In this document: piece after piece, positions 36,489 through 47,395 of the stretch
Layout: each line of letters begins with the position of its first letter
Position numbering within the stretch: the stretch's first letter is position 1
DNA from: Paramacrobiotus metropolitanus
Lineage: Eukaryota; Tardigrada; Eutardigrada; Parachela; Macrobiotidae
Assembly (NCBI RefSeq): GCF_019649055.1
Contig: NW_026570237.1
Location: 620,001-684,000 of the forward strand
Length of the DNA stretch: 64,000 bases
Direction: 5' to 3'
The notes under the pieces: model-generated
What the model was told of the DNA's origin: nothing
What the model saw: the letters and a program-made list of their open reading frames with translations, nothing else
Database searches by the model: none
Made by a program: the position numbers and the translations under genes

Positions 36489-37996
36489 TTATACCTCTTT
36501 TATGCCAGCATTCTCATTTGCTGATATCAGGTTTTTGGCCTTTTTGCAAATCAATTCCAAATTAGCGCCCGTAAAACCTACAGACCAACAAGGTTGCAGA
36601 AGTTTCTTCGCACACAACATCTTGAAAACATCAGACCATCCGTGCTACCTGCCAAAGCTGCGCGATCCTCGACCTCTAAAGGTTTTTTCCAGCCTCGTGT
36701 CAAAACATCCAATATAAGGCTCCGGTCTTCCGTGTTGGTGGCCGAAAAGAAAATTTTGATATCGAATCTACCAGCGCGCAGCATAGCATTATCCAACACT
36801 TCTTTATAGTTCGTTGTTGCAATCACAAGGACACAGCCTGCAGCCTAATAGTTAAAGCGAAGCCTACTGATACTCATACATCATCGTACAATAATTGTTC
36901 ACGATGTGATGCTGAAACTGTAGTAATCGATTTCAACTATCTTGAATCGTTAGCGCGCAAGTACGATTTCCTTGGATCACCAATCGACGTCTCCACGGTT
37001 TTGTAACACTCCACGGTTTTGTAACAATACCACGGCTAAGAATCTACAAATTGAAACTCTAGCTTTTAAACTGATACACGGCTTTCAAACGAAAAGCATA
37101 CAGAATACGTGGTACGGTTTGACTCTTATCCCAAAAAATGAAAACCGCACGAACTAAACTACCGATGCCGAAATAAACCGTCGATCTCATCGATTATAAC
37201 CATGGAAGGAGATATTAGTCTCGCCTAAATAAAAACAACACTAATTTGTCTTATACACCTTGCAGCGGTAAAGATACGGAAAAGATCTAGACACTTACAA
37301 ACACGAGCTTGAAACTTCGTGCGCATTGATGTTACTGACCTGGCGAAAGATCCCGCGCAAACGAGCTTCTGTTTCCCCTATATATTTGGATAAAGGTGAA
37401 GCTCCTGCAACGGCGAAAACGGGAACATTCCGAATGCCTTTTCCACACTCGTATGCCACCGCCTTGGCCATGACAGTTTTTCCTGTTCCTAAAGGTTTCA
37501 CCATTGTTTAACCAAAACCAGCTGTCAGATAAAACGAAATACCTGGTGGCCCATATAACAGTATTCCCAAACGAAAGAATTTTGGTCGCCTCTTCAAATG
37601 TTCACGAAACGGGTTTAGCACATCCCGCCACATCTGCTCCTTAATCGAAAAGTATCCTCCAATAGTATCGAAACTAACCTGTTAACAACAACTGTATGTA
37701 TCAAACAAAAGCTCGCAGCGAACTAGCGGGACAAAATTTAAAATAGAACATTAACTGTACATCTTTTGTTGGCTCATAACGAACAGCTTCATACGAAGTC
37801 GATTCGTTCGGATCGACCGCATCCGATTTGTCCTCTCTTTTCTCTTTTTTCTTTGCCTACGTTCGTCCCTTTCTTCGCGCCGTTCCAAACTCTTAACATC
37901 GGGCTGGGCCATTTTCCCAACTGGCAAACGGTTCTCGCGCAAATTATATCTACGTTCGCCTCTGATTTGCTGTTGTCCTGCGTCGCTTTCTGTCAA
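36489..37996 (-). CDS. AAA ATPase, ATAD2/Yta7-like, split gene
   Basis: Exons on the minus strand: an upstream exon ending at 37761 (basic, with 'YNLRENR'), then 37678-37543, 37488-37340, 37224-37163, 36837-36637 and 36577-36489. The Walker A motif YGPPGTGKT is divided by a 54-base intron (37489-37542). Walker B is VIIDEID in the fourth exon, sensor 1 is VIATTN, and 'LRAGRFD' is the arginine-finger region. 'LTRGWKKPL' and 'GASPLSKYIGETEARLR' resemble ATAD2-type ATPases. Exons 37224-37163 and 36837-36637 do not join in phase; the 325 bases between them should encode about 25 residues I could not place. The gene may be damaged. It ends short after the AAA domain, without a bromodomain. Confidence 0.7.
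36991..37036. repeat. 18-bp tandem repeat
   Basis: CTCCACGGTTTTGTAACA is repeated twice in tandem with a partial third copy. It lies in the unresolved part of the AAA gene. Confidence 0.7.
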
Positions 37997-39395
37997 TGTT
38001 TTTTATCTTTTTGTACCATCAGTTTGATCTTCAGACTTTTTAGTTTTACGTTTTCAAACCGACTCTGTCAGATTTTACTGATTAATCATCGACAGAATGA
38101 TGCAAATTAAAACTAGCGCGATTAGATTTAAACTTCAAACAATCAAAAAACAGATAATGAATACGGAATCCCCACGGCAATGCCATTCATTAAATCATTA
38201 CATTACTGTAAATGAGCCATAAATGTTACCCATAAATGAATCCCATATAAATCAAGTCCATGCAGTTAAGTACAGTGCTACAAGTACAAATACGTATAAA
38301 GTACAAGTAGCTAATAAGGAACGCGGATGATGCTGGCGCCGGGACCAAACTGCATGGTATCTAACGACGAAGAGGGTGGGTATTATAACGGGAACGCTTG
38401 CTCTACCGGCCTAATGGAGTCAGGAAACACGGGCCACGCGGGTCAAGTTCTGTGACAACAGAATTATATCCGACCCGGCTGCAACTGTTGTCCGTAACTG
38501 ATAACTTGGTTTTCTTGTTCCACTCGTCTCTCCCGGGATGCGTTGCCTACGAAAAAAGTGCACGCGCTAAAAGAACAAGCATACTAGTATGTCTGTAGAC
38601 ATTCGAATCGCTGGACCATGGTTGCCATGAGCGGACAGATGCCGGGTGGCACACAAAGAAGCACTTGGCTCGACGTAAAATGCCGACTACAGAGGCAGAA
38701 TCAAGCGGAAAATAGCTTTCGAACATCGTTTGTGCTACCTAAACGGAAACTTGCCATGCGTTTGTATAGTGGTTATAACCTATAGTGGTTATAATCTATA
38801 GTGGTTATAACTACAGATTTGTTTATCATAATATATATATTTTATTTACTACATAAGTGTTTCTTCCTTTACTCTGACAGTATGCCTACCTTTGAAAATT
38901 CCGTCCTATGAGAATCGGCTGTTATCTTGAAAAACCGTCTGTAGCCTCGAATCCGGATCAATAAAAAAATCCGTAGAAAATTTCCGGGCTGTTTTTTGCT
39001 GAAACCTAGGTTTGTGAAGAAGCAATAAATCTCCAACGTTATATATCATGCCTTGCTTTGATTAATTGTAATAGAATAACGAACGAACCTGAGACTGTTC
39101 TACACGGGCGGTCATTTCACTTGATAGATTGGTGTACTCGTATCGCTTATGAAAGTCCAACACAAAAGGTTCAGGTTTGGTGGGGAAAATAAGGTCAACC
39201 GGGAGCTAGTTTCACGCCCGAAAATGACGAAAAATGGGAAACTGGTCGATAAATTATGGACGCCAGGACGTACGCCCCGTTAAGTACATAAATCGAAAGT
39301 CAATCCGTATGATGTTGTAAAATATACGAGTACCAGGAGTCTGGAGATAATTTCTTGAGCAGATCGATTCTGGCGTGATGATATAGGTACCACCT
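37997..39395. other. No gene seen
   Basis: Only short ORFs. A triplicated 16-mer lies at 38765-38812 (listed separately), and three CATAAATG copies occur near 38217-38250. Confidence 0.5.
38765..38812. repeat. Three tandem copies of a 16-bp unit
   Basis: TATAGTGGTTATAA plus two variable bases (CC, TC, CT) is repeated three times without a spacer. Confidence 0.9.
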
Positions 39396-39620
39396 GCTGT
39401 GCTGGCATTTACCCCCGCGTCCCGCGTCTAACTGCCAGCACAGCGACTAACGCGGGCGGTTGCCATACGGCAGGGGCATGCCTCCCCTCGCTACGAATCG
39501 CAGAGCCTGATGTATTGGAATACACCAGTTCTTACACGTTCCCGAAGGGAACGTGTATACTATCCGCGGTGGCGCACCCACTGCGCACCAATGTGTGCGT
39601 GCAAATCGACTGGCAAACAT
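39396..39620. other. Cluster of perfect short hairpins
   Basis: Inverted repeats crowd this stretch. GCTGTGCTGGCA pairs with TGCCAGCACAGC (39396-39407 with 39433-39444). TGCC-ATAC-GGCA lies at 39461-39472. AGGGG pairs with CCCCT (about 39473-39489). TGTATT-GG-AATACA lies at 39511-39524. TACACGTTCCC-GAA-GGGAACGTGTA lies at 39533-39557. An imperfect GGTGGCGCAC/GCGCACC stem lies at about 39569-39590. The GC content is higher than around it. It may be a structured RNA, a replication or recombination site, or a compact mobile-element end. No coding function is supported. Confidence 0.55.
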
Positions 39621-40602
39621 AATATTGGTTTGCACGTAGCAGTCTAATTTCCAACGCTTGATATTGCCTTGGGTTCGCCGTTTTCCCGAGTTTTTTGCTG
39701 CCAGGAATAATAATGTTTTGCATTTTTATTTTACCCTACAGTAAAATGAATCCTTTTTGAGTTCATTAAGCATTAAACCTATCTGTGACATGGGGTTTTG
39801 AGTCAATGCACTGGTGTTCTGCGTCTGGGATTCCGTTATACTTATCGATAATCCGCTGCACCGGACTGGATTAGTTTGTTCGACTTGTCTGCGAAAACTT
39901 GGCCCTATCCACTCTCGAGTATCCGTATTTAGTTTGCAGCGGGTTCATCCGTCCGTCTCCGGGAACAATGGTGAGTTTTGTAAGTGAAGTCTTTTCTTAC
40001 AGCGTAGCGCAGTGTGCACACCAGCATGTCAGCAGCGAGTCTTTGCTGCTGGTAGCGGATTTTCGCGGATGTTTTTCAGTATGCTCGTCGATCCAAATCG
40101 CATTCTGTTCATCGAATGGCATTTGAATGTGCTCTGGCTTTCGCATTCTTGATTACGTATTGAGATGACTTTGGTAATTATGACCACATCAAGATGTTAA
40201 TATGTGTTTGTGGATTGGTAGGTCGGTGTATGATGTGGAAGCGATTGATTTTGGTGGGCTGAATATCCTGCGGGCTGAATATCCTCCAGATAATCGCATA
40301 AGGTAATCGTCTCAATTCGGCTATCTTCGTGCACTGAATTTGTACTTTTGCGTAGAATTGCGGTGAATTTTGTCCTTATTAAAAACTTTAAATCGTCAAG
40401 CTACTGATAAGCGATTGACTTTACAGAAAATGGCAGAATTTAATTTTATCCAGTTTATTTGTCACTGCAGATGATTTTAACTGTAGCAACTGTTAATAAA
40501 TCAAGTTAAAACGCGGCATTTGTCAGATGGGTTTATTGCCTGGCCTGCAGGTTCTAATGGCGATAATATTATCATAATGTTCTGATTTGATAATTTTTGC
40601 AG
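39621..40602. other. No gene seen; likely upstream region of the SGNH gene
   Basis: No supported ORF. The end of this stretch (TGATAATTTTTGCAG, to 40602) is a good 3' splice site for the following exon, so an earlier untranslated exon may lie here. Confidence 0.4.
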
Positions 40603-41002
40603 ATTGTCCTTCCGTGTTTACGGTTGTATTCTCCGCCATCGTCTCTGCTCCGCGGCGCTGCTGTTCCACGCCAACCTCGTCGTTCCGGAGTACTGCCACC
40701 GGTCTCAATCTACCGTTCCCCGCCATTGCTACCGTGTCCACTGTTGTTCCGCCGTCCTTCTTCGGCGTGCTGTCCCCCGCGTCTCCCGCTTGCGTGTCTC
40801 CTCCGCTCACCGCCTTCATTTCCCCACATCGGCGTGACCGGCCGCGTGTCCCCTGGATATCCCCACCACCGGTTCAAGTGAGGACAGTGCTTCGGCACAG
40901 TCCAGCCTTGTCCCGGCCGGTAACGTGCGGACAGTGCTTCGGCACAGTTCACTGTTTCCGACGCATGCAGGGATCAAGTTGATCCAGCAGGTTAAACGCA
41001 AG
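40603..41002 (+). other. Probable 5' untranslated exon of the SGNH gene
   Basis: A pyrimidine tract and AG at 40602 begin a GC-rich stretch that ends at a consensus donor (CGCAAG|GTAAGA, 41002/41003). The next acceptor is at 41500, six bases before the ATG of the SGNH gene. The frame that would join in phase is closed at 40837, so this exon is probably non-coding. It contains GGACAGTGCTTCGGCACAGT twice (40882-40901 and 40929-40948), each with an inner CTTCGG hairpin-loop sequence. Confidence 0.45.
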
Positions 41003-41506
41003 GTAAGACATTTGTTTGCAGTATAATTTCCACTATTTTTAATGTCTAGTACAATAAGTACCGAGCAAGCTATAATTCGCTGGCATACCGAAATATTGTT
41101 TTCTTTTGTATTTTCTCTAAAAATGCTGCGGTAGTATAAGCTTTCCATAATATTAATAATATTTTTTCATGCTAATTTTCTGTTTCGGTCAGCAAGCTTT
41201 TTATTTTGGGAAGCGTTAACATTAAGTACTGTTTTTCGATAATGATATAGCGGTACATCTAAATATTAATGTTTTGTGCACGGTATATCTTAACGTTTTG
41301 CATTGGCAGCCGTTATTGCAGTGAAGAGCCAGGCCTGAGCGACACGACAGTTATTCGTTTACATGTATTAAGGTGAATAGATTTGCACTATCAATGAGGC
41401 GAGAACTCTCGGGCATGCTGTTAAATCAAAATCAATTTAAAATACCACATATGGAAAACTTTTATTATTGTACTGCTATGTCCTAATAATTGCCTTGCAG
41501 TATACG

Positions 41507-42921
41507 ATGGCGTACTCATCTCCATCGTCCTCCACATCCGTCGCCATGCCCGCGGGCGACCACCGGCCACCATTCCATGAGCTGCGCCCGGTGTCCTTTG
41601 ACCACAAGCGGAACAGCGTGGGCCGCCTGGACCGATCTCGCACGGCCTTCCTAACGGACTCACAGGGCACCAGTGTGCTCCTGTGTGCGGATAGATCGCC
41701 GGATAAAGGATGGCGAAGCCGCGGCACCGTGCCGGGGCGCATTTTCTCGACCCTGTCAGACGGCGAGATCTGCGTCGACGCCCATCATGGAGCCTCGACG
41801 TGCAAGGTGATTAAAAACTTCCGGAGCTGGCTGTGGGAGGAATATCCCCGCGCGACGCCGTCCTCCACCACCACCACCACCACCACCACCACCACATCTA
41901 ACGCCTGGCCTCGGCGCCCTGATCGCGTCGGCAAGAAGCGACTCGTGGTTATTGCGGGCAGCAACGATCTGGAGGAGTACTGGCGGGACGGAAGCAGTGG
42001 AGACGCGACGCCACTGGCGGATAACGCGGTCGGTGTGTACCGGGAGCAGTCGGCACAACTTGAAGACTGGTGCGATCAAATCTTCCTCGTGGGTGTGCCG
42101 TATTTCAAGGAAGACCAGGGCCACGGCAAGCACAAAAACCCTCCTCGAAATCTGTACGCCTGCACCCGCGCAGTGGACTGCCTGAACCGGAAGCTAGAGG
42201 GGTTTTGTCGTGACCAGTCCGTCATCGCCGCCGGGATAACCGTTTGGCGCTATGTGCATATTCTACCGAAAGACACCGTGCTGCGCAATGATGGCCTGCA
42301 CTGGCGCCATGAGATCATGTTTCGCAGATTCTATGCCGTCCTGGTAGAAGCTATTGCTGATGTGGAGAAGAGTAAGTAATACCGACTTTTACTGATGAAC
42401 AACTTTATCAGTATTACTGTCCTTGCAAATATGAGTTGTTTAATGCTTTTGTGTGCATTGCAGGAATTGAGCTGGCCAAGGAAAGCGTCAGGCAGCGGGA
42501 CCATCATGCCGTGGGAACGATTTTTGTGGGGATGAGGGAGTGTGTGGAGTGGGGAGCGCGCCGTGAGCGCCGGCTTCAGGAAGCAGCGGGTACTTCGGTG
42601 GAGCAGAAGTACAGCCAGGTCGAGCGCCGTATGGCCGTGAGGGAGGCGCGTCTGGATGAGAGGGAGGCAGACCTGGGCAGACTAGCCGTGCGGTTGGAGA
42701 GCGGTCTGGCTTACGTGGACGGCCTGCGAGCGGAACTGGACAGGAAGGAGGAGAAGCGCAAGGCAGCAAAGCGGATTGCCAAAGCGAACGCGCACGCTAA
42801 AAAGCTAAAGGACAAGAAATCCAAAGAGCGTCGGAGGAAGAAGCGCCGGGAGAAGCCGAAGGAACTGCGGCTGATTAGTAAATGTAAAAAAATGCATCGT
42901 AAAGGCTTGTTGAAGGATTAG
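41507..42921 (+). CDS. SGNH/GDSL-hydrolase-like protein with coiled-coil tail
   Basis: Two coding exons (41507-42371 and 42464-42921) joined by a 92-base GT-AG intron give 440 residues. SGNH block I is FLTDSQG with the nucleophile Ser at about residue 52, block III is VIAGSNDL, and the Asp-His block V is NDGLHW. This is the fold of esterases and acyl hydrolases. A Thr-rich run from an ACC microsatellite (41866-41894) sits between blocks. The second exon is a charged helix (arginine-, glutamate- and lysine-rich) that ends in a strongly basic tail, probably a coiled coil that may bind nucleic acid. I chose the ATG at 41507, six bases after the acceptor. SGNH domains occur in several transposons, but no replication or transposase domain is present here. 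Confidence 0.7.
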
Positions 42922-43273
42922 TTTTTTCCCAGCTGTTCTTCGGTGTTTCGGTTTAGGAATGTTGTAGTATTTTCTTTGTGCTGTTATTTGCAAGGGTAGG
43001 TGTTGTTCTCTTTGGTTGTATGGTAATAAATGCGTATGAAGGATGTTGTGTTACTAAACTGCTAAGAAAACAATAACTGCTGGCTTGATCAAATTATGGT
43101 TTTGACTTTCAAATTTCCATTGCTTAAATTCACACACGTAAACACACAGCAAAGCGCATACTAGCATGAATGCCCGAGAGTCACGTCAACGTAGGCGCTT
43201 GTAGTTTCTAATTTCTACACAATAGAGGTTCAGTTATTCACTCATTTCTGAGGCGTTTTATTTAATCGCACAG
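42922..43273. other. Intergenic; terminator and promoter of flanking genes
   Basis: An AATAAA at about 43025-43030 fits a poly(A) signal for the SGNH gene. The JmjC-OTU gene starts at 43274. Nothing else is seen. Confidence 0.45.
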
Positions 43274-46200
43274 ATGCCGAACCAGAAACGATGTATTGGT
43301 TCGCGAAAGAAAAGCACACAAGACGAAGCCGCCAAAAAGACCGCTCCCCCGCCTCCGCCGCCACGTGAACTCCGAGGAAAGCGTGGTCGTAACGTACCTG
43401 ATTCGGAAAATTCTAGCGTAGTCACCGAGTCTGCCGAAGCCATGGTGGCAATGGCTGCCGAAATGGCCCACCCACGCGGCAAGAAGAAGGCTAAGGTATA
43501 AGCACGCCCAATTCTCATGCGTACTTTTTTACACCCCGAGCCTTTATAGTACAGTTCTCGGTTGCTTTAGGCGTCCAACACTACCGGTCCTGCTGTTGCA
43601 CCTGTAGCGCTAACACCGTCTACATCAGCATCCTCATCTCCAAATCCTGTTCCCACCGTTTCTGCTGCTTCCGCCACGGATAGCACACCTGTAGATACCG
43701 CGGCAACGATCAACCACGCCACGACAGTGGATGAAACGCCACTTGAGGGTATTGCGACCCCTACACCCAGAACTAATACCGAAACCAGCACTCCTAGCAC
43801 TCGACCCCGACGCCAACTGACACCGGCAGAAATGGATGCACTGCGTCAGCGCATTGTGGTGGGTGTCGAAGCTTTTATATGTTCGTATGTGTGCAATAAA
43901 ACATTTTACAAATTTCATCATTTACACAGATTCCCTCGGAGCCAGAGGAGAAACCACTGCACCCGCTTTTCATACCATTTACTAAGGTCCGCATCAACAT
44001 CAAACGAGAAACCTGCGGCAAGGACATCAGTGACGGAATTGTCGATATTAATGTTCTGTTCCCAGAAGGAAGCGCAGTAGTAGTAAGTATCAACCTCAAA
44101 TATACAACTTTTTCAAATTTGTTTTGATCTGCGTTCAATTAAAACCTTGATTTAACATTCCATTTTCTACAGACTGAACCGCAAGACAGTTTAAAATACG
44201 ATGCCGACGAGCTGCACGAGAGCGAAGCGTTCCACGCACAAGAGGTGGCTGGGAAGATTACCTACACTAAGCAGGTGGTTAATCGGTTGCACAAAGAGCT
44301 TATCGTTGTGGAGTCCACTAACGAGCAACACCGGCTCGAAGAAGGAGAAACCATGACGGAGTTTATTGCCAAGTCAAAGAAGGTCAAGGAGTCGCTGGAT
44401 AAGCGCGTTCCAGGTGTGCGGGAGGAGCTGATGGAAATGTTGGAGAATCCCAGTGTGCCGGCTCCCCATAAAGCACTGAGTATCGCACTTGCTCAGTTAG
44501 CTTCCACAAAAGCCACCAATGAACTGGTGGAGGCCAATTACGCACACCTTCCTTCCGATGTTCTACCGAATGTAAGTCAAGGACGTGCAATTTTCGATAG
44601 TGAAATTTTAAAAATTTATTGCGCTTGCTGCAAGACTAATCCACCGCTTGAACGTTTTTGCAGCTACCTAATTTTGATGGGCTCGTGTGTTTGAGTCGTG
44701 TATGGAACCGGCTGCAGAGTGAATACACACAAGCAGAGGGAATAAACGTTCCCGAATTCATTTTCGCGCCTGGCGTTTCCGTATTTTTCAAACACCGAGA
44801 AGATGGCCTTCTGGGGGCGATAAACATCGTCCTGTGGATTGATGATGATGAAGCCGTTAAAGTGATTTATGCCACCCGCCCAGAGCACGCTCCCATAGTC
44901 CAAAAGGTAGTGGATGATGTTTACAGAGAACTGGGATGGATAAATGGATGCGGATGTCCACAGTACGCTATTGGACACCACCATAAGTGTGCCTACCTCC
45001 TCATTGCTAATCGCCTAATTGACCTCGGTATTCCCGTCTACTATGCAGCTCTCCGTGCCGGCCAGGCATTTATTCTCTCGCCGGGATGGCCACACTGGGG
45101 AGGCCAGGTGGGTGCCAACGCCGCTATTGCGGTCAACTTTGCAGATCCCGACCAGTATCCACGGCTTATTCTTGATACGGATGCCTACGTCCAGTGTCCA
45201 GATGACAAGAAAGCAATGGAAGACGGTGAGCCTCACGGGTTTGATGATGATACCTATCCGGATGACATGAGGGCGACAAAGCGCGCGTGGGACGAGAGGA
45301 TGGATGAACTGGGTAATCCGTGGTACCCATCAATGGATCAGGCCCCCATTTCTATCAAGAAAGTCCACTACCTCACGGACGATGCTATTGCCAGTGTAGT
45401 GAAGGCTACGCAAACAGCAACAGAGCTAATGGAGAGCAAACTTATCTATACGGGCTGTTTAACCGCCGAACAGATTGTGCGCCCCAGTCCTACATCGGCA
45501 CGTACTGGATTGTTCCAGTGCGAAATTTCCGGCCGGAAGTCGTGCGTGTGCTGGATTTTCCACGGGACAACTCGCCTCATGCCACGGTCCTCTCTTTCGG
45601 ATATTTCCGGTCGAACTGCACGCATTATCAGGAAATGGTGGACGTGGATGGGTCGGAGGTTGATTTGGCCATGGGCACGTTGATCGATGCACACATTTCG
45701 CAAGACCTGCAGAGATCCGTTCACGAAATCATCTTTACGGCTTACCAGTGTGCTGAACTTGAAGAGTTGCACGCAAAAACGTTTTTCTACGACCGAAAAC
45801 GTTTCTACACGGTCGTTGAAGATGGCGAAGATGTTCTGGTAAGACAGTTCGGAAATCAATAAAACATGAGGGGTTTACTTCAAGTTTCTTTTTCGGCTGC
45901 AGAATTGTAGGTTGCCTGAAGATGCCCCAGTAAAGGATCTTATGGATGCGGTTCGGACCGTGCTGCAACCTGAAAGCGTGCGTCAGGATGACAACAGCCA
46001 GGAAGGACTTAAGGCACTTGCTGCTTTGCGCGCGGTAAACTCTCTAACCGAGCTGTCTTTATCTGAATTCTTTTTATTAAGATTTTTGGCGTTTTGCAGC
46101 TACTGAGCAACAACAATGCCCTGCTACAACAACTTCATGATTCACTTCAAGTTCATGCCATCCCATGCCGTGACAACGAACGAAAGCAGCCCGTGAAAGC

Positions 46201-47030
46201 GTTCTATACTCCGTTCCAGCAACAGTTCAGTATCATTAACGTTCCTGGGGACGGGAACTGCTTCTTCCGTGCTGCATCAATGTCTCTCTTCCTGAACAAC
46301 GGCTATCATGTCCACCTTCGACTAGCCGCAGTGGCGGTGTTGGTGATACACTTTCACAGCTTCCTCCCCCACCTGACGCCAATTTCGGTGCGGAAAGATT
46401 TCGGACTCCTCGACATCATCTATCGAACAGCCGTTACCGCAGCTGAACTCCCGAAGGATAACTGGGCCACGGATATACATCTCTTAGCCGTAGCCACTGC
46501 TCTCCAACGACAAGTCTGCTCGTACCGCGGATTTGATGATTCAAAGCATCGTCCTGAGGACTGGGAGACCATTTGCCCCAACGAGGTGGGTGAACCGTCG
46601 TCTCAAAGCAGCACTTACTTGAGTGGAGCAATTAGTTAACAATTTGCTGATGCTTTTTCAGTTGACTAAACGGATTCGTGTGGAGCGTGACTTGGGAAAG
46701 CGTCATTTGCTGTATGTTCCGCTCTATGCCAAGAGCACACGCGCGGAGGATACGGTGCGGGTGTTGTACTCCAACTATCATTATATGGCCGTTGTACCGC
46801 GCCGGGAGTTGTCCAGAGGGCACTACCTTCCTGATCCGATAAATGTGCGCGACTGGAAACAGGAATCGACGGGAACGGTTACTGCCGTCAGCGTTCCCAG
46901 CGTCGTACTCTCTCCGTCACCTTCACCGTCAACGTCTCCCGAAGTGTCGTCACCTGGAAACACCGCTGCCGCCGGCGTCAGTGCCGACGCTGAAGCTGCA
47001 GGTGCCGATGTAGCGGAGAAGAATGAGTGA
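43274..47030 (+). CDS. JmjC dioxygenase-OTU protease fusion, eight exons
   Basis: Exons: 43274-43495, 43571-43858, 43930-44082, 44173-44571, 44664-45838, 45903-46034, 46100-46585 and 46662-47030, about 1,074 residues. Every intron is 64-92 bases, GT-AG and phase 0. The N-terminus is basic and Pro/Thr-rich. Exon 5 holds a KDM6-like JmjC domain: metal ligands in 'FKHRED' (HxE, near 44793), then 'DLGIPVYYAALRAGQAF' and the last His in 'PGWPHW' (near 45093). Exons 7-8 hold an OTU domain with VPGDGNCFFRA (Asp and Cys near 46250) and the His in 'YSNYHYM' (near 46779). Exon 5 has one frame break near 45480-45490, and its length is one base short of a multiple of three. JmjC enzymes demethylate histones; OTU enzymes remove ubiquitin. 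The combination is unusual. Confidence 0.75.
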
Positions 47031-47395
47031 GAGCGTTATTCACATTCCTTTCCGTGACTGTTGTTTAGATGATCGAGTGGATGTTTTTGTCTGGATTGTA
47101 TGAACCATTATTATTGTTTTCGGGCTTATTGCTCATATTTTTTGTTATTTTTCGAGTTTGACATTGTTATACGGTCGTTTTTCAGTTTCTAGAATTTGTA
47201 GCTATTGTTACATGGAGTTTTGTTGGTTTATATGATAACGAATGCGGAAAACTTGTGTTTATAACTAAGCGTACGGAAAGGAAACCTATTTTTTGTAAAA
47301 AAACATGTTACTGCGATTGTTACGATGAGAAAAAATAGCAATAATAGTAAATTCGAGAATTTCGTTTACTCACGTTGTGTCGTACCGTATCATCG
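47031..47395. other. Intergenic between convergent genes
   Basis: AT-rich and without ORFs. It separates the end of the plus-strand JmjC-OTU gene from the end of the minus-strand BIR gene and is a candidate left boundary of the virus-like block. I found no terminal inverted repeat, but its partner would lie outside the window. Confidence 0.4.

Noticed and set aside
38765-38812. CRISPR-like array
   Set aside because: Three 16-bp units in direct tandem without spacers, in a eukaryotic context. It is a minisatellite.
40587-40982. 131-codon Pro/Ser-rich ORF as the N-terminus of the SGNH protein
   Set aside because: It closes before the donor at 41002 and is not in phase with the next exon. An untranslated exon fits better.
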